A stretch of DNA of 64,000 bases from Trebonia sp050013875 (GCA_050013875.1 JBEKEK010000024.1:1-64000); one strand, 5' to 3'; numbered from the stretch's first letter, positions 46,923 to 55,611 are shown. Notes: generated by a model from the sequence alone, not told the origin. A program made the numbers and translations.

Positions 46923-48461
46923 ATGGCGCCTTTTGTCCTAGTTAACGGGAAGATCGTCACGGTTGACGAGCAGTTCTCGATCGTCGAGGCGGTGGCCATC
47001 GACGGGGAACGGATTACCGCGACCGGGTCGAATGCGTACGTCCTGGCTTGCGCGGGGCAAGAGGTCACGGTGGTGGACCTTGCCGGCGCGACGGTCATCC
47101 CCGGTCTGATCGATAACCACAACCACTTCGTCCGGGCGAGCGAACACGCCGAGGTTCGCCTTGACGGCGTGCGCAGCCGGGTGCAGGCCCTCGATGCGCT
47201 CCGCAGTGCCGCGGCGACGCTGCCCGCCGGGCAGTGGCTGGTGGCTCTCGGGGGCTGGCACGAGGACCAGTGGGCCGGTGACCGCAGTGAATTCACCGTG
47301 GCGGAACTCGACGCTGTCGCCGGAAGGCGGCCCGCGTTCGTCATGGCAGAGTATGACCATGCCGTTGTCAACACCGCCTGGCTAGACGCAATGGGCCTGC
47401 CGGCCGAGGCTGAGACCCGGGCCACCGGGCGGATTGGCGGCGGGATCGTCGCGCTCAACCAGGCGGTAGGAGCCTTCCCCGGGCCAGCGGACCGGAAAGC
47501 GACCGCCAAGGCCGCCGCGTCCTGGTACAACCGCGTCGGGCTTACTGCCGTGTTCGATCCCGGCGGCGTTGGAGTTCCGGTGGAGGCCTACGCCACGGTC
47601 GCGGATCTTGCCGGGCGCGGGGAACTGACGCTGCGGGTCCTCACCACCGTGGGGGACGGTGCGAGTGGCCGCGGTCCCGGGCACGCCGCGGTTATGGCCG
47701 AGCGGCTTCGGGCCTGGCGGCCCTTCGAGGGCGATCACTGGCACGACCGGATCGCACTCGGGGAGATCTACTACGCGGCCTTCCACTGGGACCACCCGGG
47801 CATCGAGCCGTCCCCGACGGAGGCGGACATCGCGGGTGCCGACGAGATCCTCGCCGCGGCGGCCTCGTCCGGCTGGCCGGTGCAGACGCACTCGGTGACC
47901 ACGGCTGGCCTCGAGTTGGTCTTCGACGCCTACGAGCGGGCCGACCGGGTGCGCCCGATCCGGCCGCTGCGCTGGACGGTCACCCACGCCGAGGGGATCA
48001 CCCCGGTGCAGATCGAGCGAGCGAGGCGGCTCGGAGTCGTCGTGCAGTTGCGCAGCATGGGCGTCATCCGTGCCAAACCGATCGCGCCGGTGCCGCTGCG
48101 CCTGGTCGCTGACAGCGGGCTGAGCTGGGGACTGGGTACCGACGGGACGCGCGCGGCCCAGATCAACCCGTTCGTCACCCTGTGGTGGGCGGTGACCGGC
48201 CGGTCAATGGGCGGATCGCAGATCCTGGATGAGACGCTCAGCCGCGAGGAGGCGCTGATCGCGCACACGCGGAGCAATGCGTACCTGATGTTCCGCGAAA
48301 GCCACCTGGGCTCCATCCGCCCGGGGCTGCTGGCCGACCTGCTGGTGCTCGACCGTGACTACCTAACGGTTCCGGTCGACGAGATCAGGGAGATCAGGCC
48401 GGTCGCGACGATGGTCGGCGGCCAGGTTGTGCACGGGACGCTCGCCCGGCGGCGGTCCTAG
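46923..48461 (+). CDS. Amidohydrolase family protein (YtcJ-like, amidohydrolase 3)
   Basis: A 512-residue metal-dependent hydrolase. The N-terminal beta-sandwich LVNGKIVTVDEQFSIVEAVA is followed by GATVIPGLIDNHNHF, where the H-x-H binds metal. Later come VQTHSVTTAGLELVFDAYE and TVTHAEGITP (third and fourth ligands), LGTDGTRAAQINPF (catalytic Asp) and the closing GLLADLLVLDRDYLTVP. YtcJ-like enzymes hydrolyse N-acyl or amide bonds. It follows the ketopantoate reductase-like gene by 127 bases and may share regulation. Confidence 0.92.
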   Translation: MAPFVLVNGKIVTVDEQFSIVEAVAIDGERITATGSNAYVLACAGQEVTVVDLAGATVIPGLIDNHNHFVRASEHAEVRLDGVRSRVQALDALRSAAATLPAGQWLVALGGWHEDQWAGDRSEFTVAELDAVAGRRPAFVMAEYDHAVVNTAWLDAMGLPAEAETRATGRIGGGIVALNQAVGAFPGPADRKATAKAAASWYNRVGLTAVFDPGGVGVPVEAYATVADLAGRGELTLRVLTTVGDGASGRGPGHAAVMAERLRAWRPFEGDHWHDRIALGEIYYAAFHWDHPGIEPSPTEADIAGADEILAAAASSGWPVQTHSVTTAGLELVFDAYERADRVRPIRPLRWTVTHAEGITPVQIERARRLGVVVQLRSMGVIRAKPIAPVPLRLVADSGLSWGLGTDGTRAAQINPFVTLWWAVTGRSMGGSQILDETLSREEALIAHTRSNAYLMFRESHLGSIRPGLLADLLVLDRDYLTVPVDEIREIRPVATMVGGQVVHGTLARRRS

Positions 48462-48490
48462 CGTCCAGGTCACCCGCAGGGGGGTTTCTG

Positions 48491-48763
48491 ATGGCTGTGA
48501 CAGCAGTGGTTCAGCACCACGTCGCCGATTACGAGACATGGCGCACGGCCTACGACGGGTTCGGTGACGTCCAGAAGGCGGGCGGCGTGACCCGCCAGAG
48601 CGTCTACCGGTCGGCCGACGACCCCAACAATGTGCTGATCATGCACGGTTTCGCGACCACCGCCGACGCCGAGAAATTCCTCGCTGGCGCCGAGTTGCGC
48701 GACGCGATGCAGCGTGCCGGTGTCCAGGGCCAGCCACGAGTCGAAATCTACCAGGACGCGTAG
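48491..48763 (+). CDS. Small ferredoxin-like-fold protein (ABM/YCII-type)
   Basis: A 90-residue protein with beta-alpha-beta-beta-alpha-beta character: AVVQHHVADYETWRTAYDGF, VYRSADDPNNVLIMHGFATT, AEKFLAGAELRDAMQRAGV, PRVEIYQDA. This resembles antibiotic-biosynthesis-monooxygenase-like dimeric alpha/beta barrels. A GGGG ribosome site lies upstream, 29 bases after the amidohydrolase stop, so it is probably co-transcribed with it. The next small gene has the same HHV.D...W pattern and may be a paralogue. Biochemical role unknown. Confidence 0.75.
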   Translation: MAVTAVVQHHVADYETWRTAYDGFGDVQKAGGVTRQSVYRSADDPNNVLIMHGFATTADAEKFLAGAELRDAMQRAGVQGQPRVEIYQDA

Positions 48764-48894
48764 CCGCCCAGGAAAGCCCGGCGGCCCGCTGTCACCGGTA
48801 CGGCTCCCGGGCTGGCCCGGCTGCGCCTGCACCTCGCGAAACGCCACATTCGCGGTCAACCCGACCTGGGACAGCAGACCACCAAGGAGACGCC

Positions 48895-49164
48895 ATGCCC
48901 ACCGTGATAGCCCACCACGACGTCAAGGACACCCAGCACTGGCTCGCCTCGCAGAACCGCGAGGAGTTCTTCGGGCCGCTCGGTGTCACCAACATCCGCA
49001 CCTTCGCCGACCCGCAGAATCCCACCCGGGTGGCGGTGCTGATGGACGTCGCCGACCTCGACACCACGATCGCCGCCCTGCAGACTGCCGCGGCATCGAA
49101 CGTGATGGACCAGGACGGGGTGCTGGCCGACACCTTGCTGCTGCTCGTGGAAACAGGCAAGTAG
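48895..49164 (+). CDS. Small ferredoxin-like-fold protein, probable paralogue
   Basis: An 89-residue protein: VIAHHDVKDTQHWLASQNRE, then VTNIRTFADPQNPTRVAVLMD, a second helix DTTIAALQTAAASNVMD and a final strand LLLLVETGK. It shares the HH.V.D...W opening and the ADPxNPxxV segment with the preceding small gene, pointing to an old duplication. A GGAG site precedes the ATG by seven bases. The 131 bases between the two genes show nothing. Function unknown. Confidence 0.75.
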   Translation: MPTVIAHHDVKDTQHWLASQNREEFFGPLGVTNIRTFADPQNPTRVAVLMDVADLDTTIAALQTAAASNVMDQDGVLADTLLLLVETGK

Positions 49165-49240
49165 GCCGGCCGACGCCGGACAGCACCGACCAGGATCGTC
49201 CCGCCGCGGCCGAGGGCCACGCTCAGCCACGCGATTTTCT

Positions 49241-50038
49241 TCACACGTCGCGCTTGCAGTGCGCGGCGATCCGGGTGAGCGCGGCGATCGTCGCGGTGTC
49301 GTCCGGCAGCCACGGGCCGGACAGGCTGCCGATGCCGGCGTCGGTGCGCCAGTAGCTCCAGTAACCAAGCGCCCGGCCGCCGTTCTGGGCGCTGTAGCCC
49401 GCCAGCCAGCCGTAGACCGTGGCGAACCACGAAGGGCGCTGCGCCGGCACATTGCTGTTCGTCTCCGCGATCGCCAGCACCGGCGACTCCTGGACGTGCT
49501 GCTCAAGGTTCTCGCGCCAGGCGTTCAGCGCCCGGATCAGCGGCGGGTTCCAGTTGTCGTACCAGTCGAGCGCGTAGAAGTCGAGCCCGGGCGGGCAGAA
49601 CAGCACCTGGTCAAGGCCGGTCCCGCAGACCACCGCGCCGTACTTCACCCGGCTGCCGCGGCACAGCGCCTGCAGGTGGGCGTGCACCCGCAAGAGCTTC
49701 GCCTTGGTCAGCCCCAGCGGCGCGAACTGGCCGCCGTTAGCGGCGTCGCCGTCGGCCTCGGCGTACGCGGTGAGCACGCCGCCCTGCGACGGGGCGCTGC
49801 CGATGAAGGCGCGCAGTGCCTCGTCCAGCTGGCCGGCCAGCAGCTGGTCCGGATTGGGGTAGATGGTGTAGAACCCGGTGACGCCCGCGGAGGTCGCCGG
49901 CCACGCCGCCGGGATCGGCCCGTTAACCGACGGGAACACGATCTTCCCGGCGGTCACCTGGTAGAGGTGCTCGCGGTACCCGGTCACGTCCGGGATGCCC
50001 AGGGCCCCCAGGTCGATGTTGGCCGCTCCGAACAGCAT
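49241..50038 (-). CDS. TIM-barrel glycoside-hydrolase-like protein without signal peptide
   Basis: A 265-residue protein that reads as a (beta/alpha)8 glycosidase. It begins LFGAANIDLGALGIPDVTGY, contains GVTGFYTIYPNPD and FYALDWYDNWNPPLIRALNAW, and has strand-end acidic residues in LTAYAEADGD and LAIAETNSNVPAQRP as acid/base and nucleophile candidates. It closes with GYWSYWRTDAGIG. It looks like clan GH-A (GH26-like). A GGAGGG site six bases before ATG 50038 fixes the start and leaves no secretion signal, which is odd for this enzyme class. Confidence 0.65.
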   Translation of the reverse strand: MLFGAANIDLGALGIPDVTGYREHLYQVTAGKIVFPSVNGPIPAAWPATSAGVTGFYTIYPNPDQLLAGQLDEALRAFIGSAPSQGGVLTAYAEADGDAANGGQFAPLGLTKAKLLRVHAHLQALCRGSRVKYGAVVCGTGLDQVLFCPPGLDFYALDWYDNWNPPLIRALNAWRENLEQHVQESPVLAIAETNSNVPAQRPSWFATVYGWLAGYSAQNGGRALGYWSYWRTDAGIGSLSGPWLPDDTATIAALTRIAAHCKRDV

Positions 50039-50207
50039 CACAGTCCCTCCGGCGCGGCCGGCGGGCACCGCGCGTTGCTCTCGAACGTCCGGTCCGATAG
50101 GGCGCATCGGCGCCGCGCGCGGCGTCTCCTCGCCTGGTCGTGTGCCTGCCACCGTGACGTCCCGGCCAAGGTCGCTCTTGGTGATGCAGGCGGCCGGTCC
50201 GGAGGAG

Positions 50208-50669
50208 TCATGTCGCCGCTGCGGGCGGTTCGGTCAGTGCGGCGATGCATGCGGTGAGCAGGCGCCGCATCTGATCTTGTTCGCTGACATCCAGCTTGGC
50301 CAGCATGTCTTGCTCGACGCGGCGAACCGCCGCGCTGGCCACCTCAAGCTGGCGCCGCCCGCGGGCGGTCAGCTCGGTCGGCAGGGCCCGGCCGACGGGT
50401 GCCTGGGCCGGGCGGACAACGAGTCCTTGGCGTTCGAGGGCCTGCAGGAGCACGTTCATCGACTGCCGGGTGACGAAGGCGCCGCGGGCAAGCTCGGAGT
50501 TGGACAGACCCGGTCGCTGGGCAAGCAGCTCCAGGCAGGCGTAGTGGGTGATCGTCATGCCAAGCGGCCGCAGCACGGCCTCCATGGCAGAGTGCAGGGC
50601 GCTCGCGGCCGCCTTCAGCATGTACCCCAGCGATGTGTGCAGCTCGATTCCGGGCTCGCCTTGACTCAT
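50208..50669 (-). CDS. MarR-family transcriptional regulator
   Basis: A 153-residue MarR protein: GMTITHYACLELLAQRPGLSNSELARGAFVTRQSMNVLLQALERQGLV is the HTH region and RALPTELTARGRRQLE the wing. It is divergent from a VOC-domain gene, and its own ATG lies inside the first of two palindromes in the gap. It should repress both genes and release them on binding a small-molecule ligand, likely the substrate of the VOC protein. Confidence 0.93.
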   Translation of the reverse strand: MSQGEPGIELHTSLGYMLKAAASALHSAMEAVLRPLGMTITHYACLELLAQRPGLSNSELARGAFVTRQSMNVLLQALERQGLVVRPAQAPVGRALPTELTARGRRQLEVASAAVRRVEQDMLAKLDVSEQDQMRRLLTACIAALTEPPAAAT

Positions 50670-50711
50670 GTCAGTAGTCTGACATACATTGAGTGTGTCA
50701 GAAGACTGACA
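50668..50711. promoter_or_regulatory. Duplicated MarR operator in divergent promoter
   Basis: Two palindromes 27 bases apart: ATGTCAG-tagt-CTGACAT (50668-50685) and TGTCAG-aaga-CTGACA (50696-50711). Each is followed by ATACATTGAG. The first overlaps the MarR start codon and the second ends seven bases before the VOC ribosome site GAGGAGG. The arrangement predicts joint repression of both genes. Confidence 0.75.
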
Positions 50712-50732
50712 TACATTGAGGAGGCAGCAATC

Positions 50733-51101
50733 GTGGCCGTCACCGGACCCGACTTCATTTCACTGCAGGTGCGCGACCTGGCGCGTTCCGCCGCTTTCTA
50801 CGAGCAGTACCTGGGGCTGAAGCGCTCCGACGCAGGACCGCCGCACGCCGTCGTGTTCGGCACCAAGCCGATCGCGTTCGCCGTCCGTGACGTCGTCGCG
50901 GGCACCGACCTGGACGCGATCGCGCAGCCGGGGCAGGGAATGGCGCTGTGGCTGCACGCCCCCGACGCGCAGGACATCCACGACGCCCTCGCCGCCGCCG
51001 GCACGACGATCATCTCGGCGCCCGTCGACGGGCCGTTCGGCCGCACTTTCACGTTCGCGGACCCCGACGGCTACCAGGTGACCCTCCACGACCGCGGCTG
51101 A
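50733..51101 (+). CDS. VOC (glyoxalase/bleomycin resistance) family protein
   Basis: A 122-residue vicinal-oxygen-chelate protein. Paired beta-alpha-beta-beta-beta modules are seen: FISLQVRDLARSAAFYEQYLGL, then GMALWLHAPDAQDIHDALAA and FGRTFTFADPDGYQVTLHD. The start is GTG with a GAGGAGG ribosome site. It is divergent from a MarR repressor, as is typical of enzymes that detoxify or bind a regulator's ligand. Metal-ligand positions are only partly conserved, so it may be a binding protein rather than an enzyme. Confidence 0.9.
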   Translation: MAVTGPDFISLQVRDLARSAAFYEQYLGLKRSDAGPPHAVVFGTKPIAFAVRDVVAGTDLDAIAQPGQGMALWLHAPDAQDIHDALAAAGTTIISAPVDGPFGRTFTFADPDGYQVTLHDRG

Positions 51102-51145
51102 GCCGGGCGTCCTGGTCTTCGGCGCGGCAGCGCCGCGCTCGCCCC

Positions 51146-51748
51146 TTATCGACCGGGCGTTGTCCGTGGGTCGCGTCCCATGAAGGCGGCGAGGCGTTCC
51201 CAGTCGTCAGCACCGGGAGCCGGGGAGACCTCCGCCCCGAAAGGGGCTCCCGGCCCGACCAGGCTGCGGTAGGCAGGTTTGATCATGGCCTGTGCCCCCT
51301 GGAGGGCCGGCCAGGCGAGGGAAGGGTCCAGCTTGCCGGTCTGCCCGGTGGCCCTGGCCAGGTCCCAGGCGTGTCCGGCCAGCTCTGCCAGGTACATGTC
51401 CACCAGGGTGGCTCCGGTGTACTCCTCGCCCCACGGCATGGTGTGCCGCAGCGACAAGCTGGAATCGTCGCCCCATGCTTGTGCCGCCTGTTCCGCGGCG
51501 CTGCGTAGCTGACCGGGCGCGTCGGGCAGTTCCACGTGCGGGGATTCGTCTCCGGGCGGTGGTGCCTGCCCGCGGCCGAGAGCGGCCGCCCGGTGGCCCG
51601 CTTCGACGAGGTGGTCGATCAGTGCGGCCACGTCGTACTTGGGGCACGGTGTCGGGTGGCCGAGCTCGTCAGCAGCTATTCCTGACACGATCACCGCAGC
51701 GTTCTCGTAGGAATCCAGCAACGTGCTTCGGCGGTCAGCATCGGCCAT
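51146..51748 (-). CDS. TIGR03086-type mycothiol/DinB-like metal-binding protein
   Basis: A 200-residue protein of the maleylpyruvate isomerase/DinB-like four-helix group. CPKYDVAALIDHLVEAGHRAA contains the first His ligand. LVDMYLAELAGHAWDLARATG contains the second His pair. The FGAEV-PAPGADDWERLAAFMGRDP ending is typical of TIGR03086 proteins. A GAGGAGG site six bases upstream supports the ATG. Such proteins are thought to use mycothiol as cosubstrate, which fits an actinomycete host. Substrate unknown. Confidence 0.88.
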   Translation of the reverse strand: MADADRRSTLLDSYENAAVIVSGIAADELGHPTPCPKYDVAALIDHLVEAGHRAAALGRGQAPPPGDESPHVELPDAPGQLRSAAEQAAQAWGDDSSLSLRHTMPWGEEYTGATLVDMYLAELAGHAWDLARATGQTGKLDPSLAWPALQGAQAMIKPAYRSLVGPGAPFGAEVSPAPGADDWERLAAFMGRDPRTTPGR

Positions 51749-51885
51749 GCGGTTCCTCCTCGGTGTGACAGGCCAGCTACGCCGGCCGCCGGTTCGCGAG
51801 CGCGCCGAAGGACGACTATCTCACCACCCGCACGGGCGCGCGAATCGGCCTGCTGCGTGCGACAACGTTCGTTCCCGGAAATGGG

Positions 51886-51899
51886 TACAATAGTTGTCA
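51886..51899 (+). promoter_or_regulatory. -10 element for a probable leaderless abiEi transcript
   Basis: TACAAT at 51886-51891 ends seven bases before the ATG at 51899, which places the likely transcription start on or beside the start codon. No Shine-Dalgarno is seen in front of that ATG. A good -35 box is not obvious. Confidence 0.5.
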
Positions 51900-52555
51900 T
51901 GGCTGATTCGACGCTGGCCCGGCTTGGTCCCATCGCGGAGCGGCGGTGGGGCCTGGTCACCACTGCCCAGGCCAAGGACGCCGGCGTCTCCCGAAAACAG
52001 CTTGCCCGGATGGCCTCGGCCGGCGCAATCGAACGCGTGGCACAGGGGGTCTACCGGATGGCCGGGGCTCCGCTGCAGGATCACGAGGCGATCTACGCGA
52101 CCTGGCTGGCCTTGGGCGGCGCGACCGCGCCCCGTGCGGAGACTGGAGTGGCGCCGGTCGTGGCGGCTGGTGTAACCGCGGCCGTGGTTCACGGCATTGG
52201 TGACTTCTTCCCCGCTGGGTCCGACTTCATCGTGCCCGCCCGCAAGGGCACCCGGCTTCCCGGCGTGCGACTGCGTATCCGGGGGCTGACCCGCGACGAG
52301 GTCATTCCCGTCGCCGGGCTGCCCGCCCTGACCGTGGAGCGGACCCTCGCGGACCTCATCGAGATCGGGACCGACCTGTCTCTGGTCGCCGGCGCTGCTC
52401 GCGACGCGGTCCGGGCTGACAAGCTCGTGGCACCGGATCGTCTGGTGTCCTATCTCGACCCCATCGCGGCCCGGCGCAAGAGCGACGGCAGGTCGCTGGC
52501 CAGCGACCTGCTCGAGCTCGCGGGCGTGCGTCCGGAGGGATGGCACTATGGCTGA
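51899..52555 (+). CDS. AbiEi-type antitoxin (type IV toxin-antitoxin system)
   Basis: A 218-residue protein. The N-terminal winged helix (WGLVTTAQAKDAGVSRKQLARMASAGAIERVAQGVYRMAG) is the AbiEi_4-type DNA-binding domain that autoregulates the operon. The C-terminal domain (TAAVVHGIGDFFPAGSDFIVPAR, TVERTLADLIEIGTDLS) is the antitoxin domain. It overlaps the toxin gene by eight bases, the normal abiE arrangement. In AbiE systems the antitoxin counters the nucleotidyltransferase toxin without binding it directly, and the pair causes abortive infection of phage. Confidence 0.88.
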   Translation: MADSTLARLGPIAERRWGLVTTAQAKDAGVSRKQLARMASAGAIERVAQGVYRMAGAPLQDHEAIYATWLALGGATAPRAETGVAPVVAAGVTAAVVHGIGDFFPAGSDFIVPARKGTRLPGVRLRIRGLTRDEVIPVAGLPALTVERTLADLIEIGTDLSLVAGAARDAVRADKLVAPDRLVSYLDPIAARRKSDGRSLASDLLELAGVRPEGWHYG

Positions 52556-53549
52556 GCGGAGCGGGGCCAGGCGCGAGGAATATGGCGACTGGCGCTCACT
52601 GGAGCTGGCGATCAAGGACGCCGCAAAGAAGGCCGCCCGCCAGGCAGGACCCGGCATCAGCGCGGCCAGCGTCGATGCGCAGATCCGGCAGGCCCGCTTC
52701 GACCGGTTCCTCTCCCGTGTCTTCGCCCAGGGCGAGCAGTCCGAGTGGCTGCTCAAAGGCGGGATGAGCATGCTCGCCCGGGTGCCGCGTTCGCGCACCA
52801 CCAAAGACATGGACCTGGCAGCCTTGCACGCGTCCGATCTCGCTGAGGCGGAGAGGGCGCTGGCCGCACTCGCAGAGGTCGAACTCGGGGATCACCTCAT
52901 CTTCCGGCTGATCCGGTCCACGCCGACCGGCCTCGGGGAGAACCAGCCTGGCGTGGCGACGCGGCGCTACTTTTTCGCCTGCATCGACGTCGACCATGAC
53001 ACCCAGGTCGACACGGTGGTCGTCGATGTCGTCGTCGGGCCACCGCCCGTCGGACGCCCCGAAGTGGTCGAGCCGGCCAACCGCCTGTACCTGAGTCGGC
53101 CGCTGATCATCTTCCCCTACCGGCTCTACCCGGTCGCCGACCAGATCGCCGATAAGGTCTGCGCGACGATGGACACCCAGTACCCAGGCGACAAACGCAG
53201 CAGCCGCGTCAAGGATCTGGTCGACTTGGTCCTGATCGCCCACACCCAGACCGTCGACCTCGATGAGCTCCGGGTAGCGATCGCCGCCAAGCGAGAGTTC
53301 AGTAGGATCGGGCCGTTCGAGCACTTCGATGTTCCGTCCGAGTGGACCGGTACCTACCCTGCGACCGCGAAAGGTGTCCCGGCGGCCGAGTCTTTCTCGG
53401 CGCAGACCGCGGCCGGCCTCGTGGCGTCCTTCGTCAACCCGGCGCTCGGCAAACGCTCGAACCCAGCTGCCTGGGACCCGCAGGCTCTGGCCTGGATTCC
53501 GGACACGGGCGTCCCAACGGCGGACCCCGGACGCTTGAAGCGCAAGTAG
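52548..53549 (+). CDS. AbiEii-type nucleotidyltransferase toxin
   Basis: A 333-residue nucleotidyltransferase of the AbiEii/AbiGii family. The active-site motif is intact: WLLKGGMSMLAR (residues ~68-78) and RTTKDMDLAAL, with Asp87 and Asp89 as probable metal ligands. A later strand VDTVVVDVVVG carries a third Asp, and RLYPVADQIADKVCATMD and RVKDLVDLVLIA are the typical C-terminal family motifs, with Lys and Asp. Related toxins add nucleotides to tRNA or bind GTP and stop growth. It is co-translated with the antitoxin. Confidence 0.9.
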   Translation: MAERSGARREEYGDWRSLELAIKDAAKKAARQAGPGISAASVDAQIRQARFDRFLSRVFAQGEQSEWLLKGGMSMLARVPRSRTTKDMDLAALHASDLAEAERALAALAEVELGDHLIFRLIRSTPTGLGENQPGVATRRYFFACIDVDHDTQVDTVVVDVVVGPPPVGRPEVVEPANRLYLSRPLIIFPYRLYPVADQIADKVCATMDTQYPGDKRSSRVKDLVDLVLIAHTQTVDLDELRVAIAAKREFSRIGPFEHFDVPSEWTGTYPATAKGVPAAESFSAQTAAGLVASFVNPALGKRSNPAAWDPQALAWIPDTGVPTADPGRLKRK

Positions 53550-53798
53550 GCGCCGTCCTGCTCGGCCGCGCCATTGGTGATCCCGCCTGATGGCTGCGTA
53601 CAGATCGGGCCGATCCGGCGATCCCGGCCTCGCCGGAGGTGACCGCACATGCCAATGAGCGCGACCCCCGCGGCTCGGCTGGATCAGGCCAGCTGAAGCT
53701 GGCAACTCGTTGAACATTTGGTGCGGATCTCTGATGCTTGGGTAAGCGAGGTTCAGGTCGGGATGCGGCATCCGTGTGGGTGCGGATTAGGGGTGACG

Positions 53799-54107
53799 AT
53801 GATAGCCCGGACGTGGCGCGGCTGGGTCAGGACCGAGCAGGCAGCGGCCTACGTCGAGTACATCACCAGGACCGGGTTGAGCGCATACGGGGAGACGCCG
53901 GGCAACCTGGGAGCCCAGATGTGGACGACAGACCTCGGCGACGGCCGGACAGAAGTCATGACAGTCAGCTGGTGGTCGTCGCGAACTGACATCGAAGGCT
54001 TCGCGGGCCAGAACATCGACGTTGCCGTCTTTTACCCCGAGGACGACGATTACCTCATCGACCGCGAGACCACCGTCACGCACTACGACGTCGCACGAAC
54101 GCTGTGA
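53799..54107 (+). CDS. ABM-like small monooxygenase-fold protein
   Basis: A 102-residue protein: MIARTWRGWVRTEQAAAYVEYITRTG, then QMWTTDLGDGRTEVMTVSWWSSRTDIEGFAG, then DVAVFYPEDDDYLIDRETTVTHYDV. This is the pattern of dimeric alpha/beta-barrel proteins annotated as antibiotic biosynthesis monooxygenase-like. AGGGG lies about six bases before ATG 53799; the open frame starts further up at 53718 without similarity. The preceding gap 53550-53798 shows nothing recognisable. Function unknown. Confidence 0.75.
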   Translation: MIARTWRGWVRTEQAAAYVEYITRTGLSAYGETPGNLGAQMWTTDLGDGRTEVMTVSWWSSRTDIEGFAGQNIDVAVFYPEDDDYLIDRETTVTHYDVARTL

Positions 54108-54264
54108 CACCCCCGGTCATCCCGAGACCTCGACCCGGGCTCACGGCGGCCCGAGGGCTCCCTGGCCTGGGAAGCGCGCGAGCGGCCGCTCGGCCCCTGG
54201 TCACGGTCCTGCGCGCTGCAGGTCGGGCCGAGGATTAGCGCTGGTAAAGGCCTGGCGTCGCTCG

Positions 54265-54601
54265 GCCGCCCCGGGGGCGGGGGGTACTCGATCACCGGCC
54301 CGGATGCGCTGTCGGTGGCCGACCAGACCGCGATCGCCGCCAGTGTCCTGGGACGGGACCTGCGGCCGGAGCAGCTCGAGCTACAGGTCGCGAAGGCGCG
54401 TGCGTTCCCGGAGGGGACCCGGACCTCGTCGTCGAGTCCGTGTTCGGCACTTTCGGCCCGGAAGCGGCGGTCGTTCCTGTATCCGGTGATGTGCAGGCGC
54501 TGACCGGTCGTCCGGCGCAGACCTTCGCGCAGTGGGTCGAGCGCAACCGGGAGGCGTTTGCATCAGGGCAGGCCGAAGACGGCCGTGAAGAACGTCGGTA
54601 A
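54265..54601 (+). pseudogene. C-terminal remnant of an NmrA/NAD(P)-binding epimerase-like gene
   Basis: YSITGPDALSVADQTAIAAS then VLGRDLRPEQLELQVAKARA is the C-terminal region of NmrA-type proteins. Near 54415 the homology changes frame and continues VVESVFGTFGPEAAVVPVSG then DVQALTGRPAQTFAQWVERN and a stop at 54601. The cofactor-binding N-terminal two-thirds is absent. From 54602 to 54832 I see no gene. Confidence 0.65.
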
Positions 54602-54832
54602 GACTGTGAGGGAGGACCGCATGCACGATTTGACGGGGCGCGGACTGCAACGGGCCGCTGATGCGGAACCGCGCCAGTCCCTGACCCTCCCGGATCGCGA
54701 CCTTGCCGACTAGATGACTAGCGGAGGGTGCTACCAGGCCGGCAAGGGCAAGGCCGGCCTCGACCGCGGCTGGGTGGCCGCACGCACGGGCGCGCGCTCA
54801 AGTTGCTGTCCGGTGGCGAGTGAGGAGAGTTG

Positions 54833-55606
54833 ATGGCACGGGTATTCATCACCGGTTCGGGCGACGGCCTCGGCCTGATGGCCGCGCGGCTCCTGATCGA
54901 GGAGGGGCACGCGGTCATCGCCCACGCCCGTAACGAGCAGCGGGCCGGCGAGACGAGGAAGGCGCTGCCCGGCGCGAAGCAGGTGGTGACCGGCGACCTG
55001 TCGAGCATCGCGCAGACGCGCGGCGTGGCCGACCAGGTGAACGTGATCGGTGATGTCGACGCCGTGATCTATAACGCCGCGGTCGGCCCTGACGAGCGGC
55101 GCCGGATCGAGACCGCCGACGGGCTTTCGCACGTCTTCGGGATCAATGTGCTCGCGCCCTATATTCTCACGGCCCTCATCGCGCGCCCGCGGCGCGTAAT
55201 CTACCTCACCTCGGGTCTGCACCGCGGTGGCGATCCCGCGCTCGACGACCCGCAGTGGGAGCATCACGCCTGGCGAGGGTCGCAGGCCTACAGCGACAGC
55301 AAGCTGTATGACCTGGCGCTGGCCATGGCGGTCGCGCGGCGCTGGCCCGATGTGCTGTCGAACGCAGTGAGCCCCGGCTGGGTGCCGACCAAGATGGGCG
55401 GCGCGGGTGCGCCGGACGACCTGACGCAGGGATACCTGACGCAGGCCTGGCTGGCCGTCAGCGACGAGCCCGCGGCGCTGGTCAGCGGTTGCTGCTTCTT
55501 TCACAAGCGGCAGCAGCAGTTCCATCCCGCGGCCCGCTCCCTTGAGGTCCAGGACGCGCTGACCGACTACTGCGCGCGGCTCAGCGGGATTCCGCTCCCG
55601 GCCTAG
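54833..55606 (+). CDS. Short-chain dehydrogenase/reductase
   Basis: A 257-residue Rossmann-fold oxidoreductase. Cofactor motif FITGSGDGLGLMAARLL, the structural NAA in VIYNAAVGP, catalytic Ser in VIYLTSGLH, and catalytic Tyr/Lys in YSDSKLYD. AVSPGWVPTKMGG is the post-catalytic PG motif. ATG 54833 has a GAGGAG site five bases upstream. It ends six bases before the membrane oxidoreductase gene, so the two are likely co-transcribed. Substrate unknown. Confidence 0.92.
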   Translation: MARVFITGSGDGLGLMAARLLIEEGHAVIAHARNEQRAGETRKALPGAKQVVTGDLSSIAQTRGVADQVNVIGDVDAVIYNAAVGPDERRRIETADGLSHVFGINVLAPYILTALIARPRRVIYLTSGLHRGGDPALDDPQWEHHAWRGSQAYSDSKLYDLALAMAVARRWPDVLSNAVSPGWVPTKMGGAGAPDDLTQGYLTQAWLAVSDEPAALVSGCCFFHKRQQQFHPAARSLEVQDALTDYCARLSGIPLPA

Positions 55607-55611
55607 CCGCG

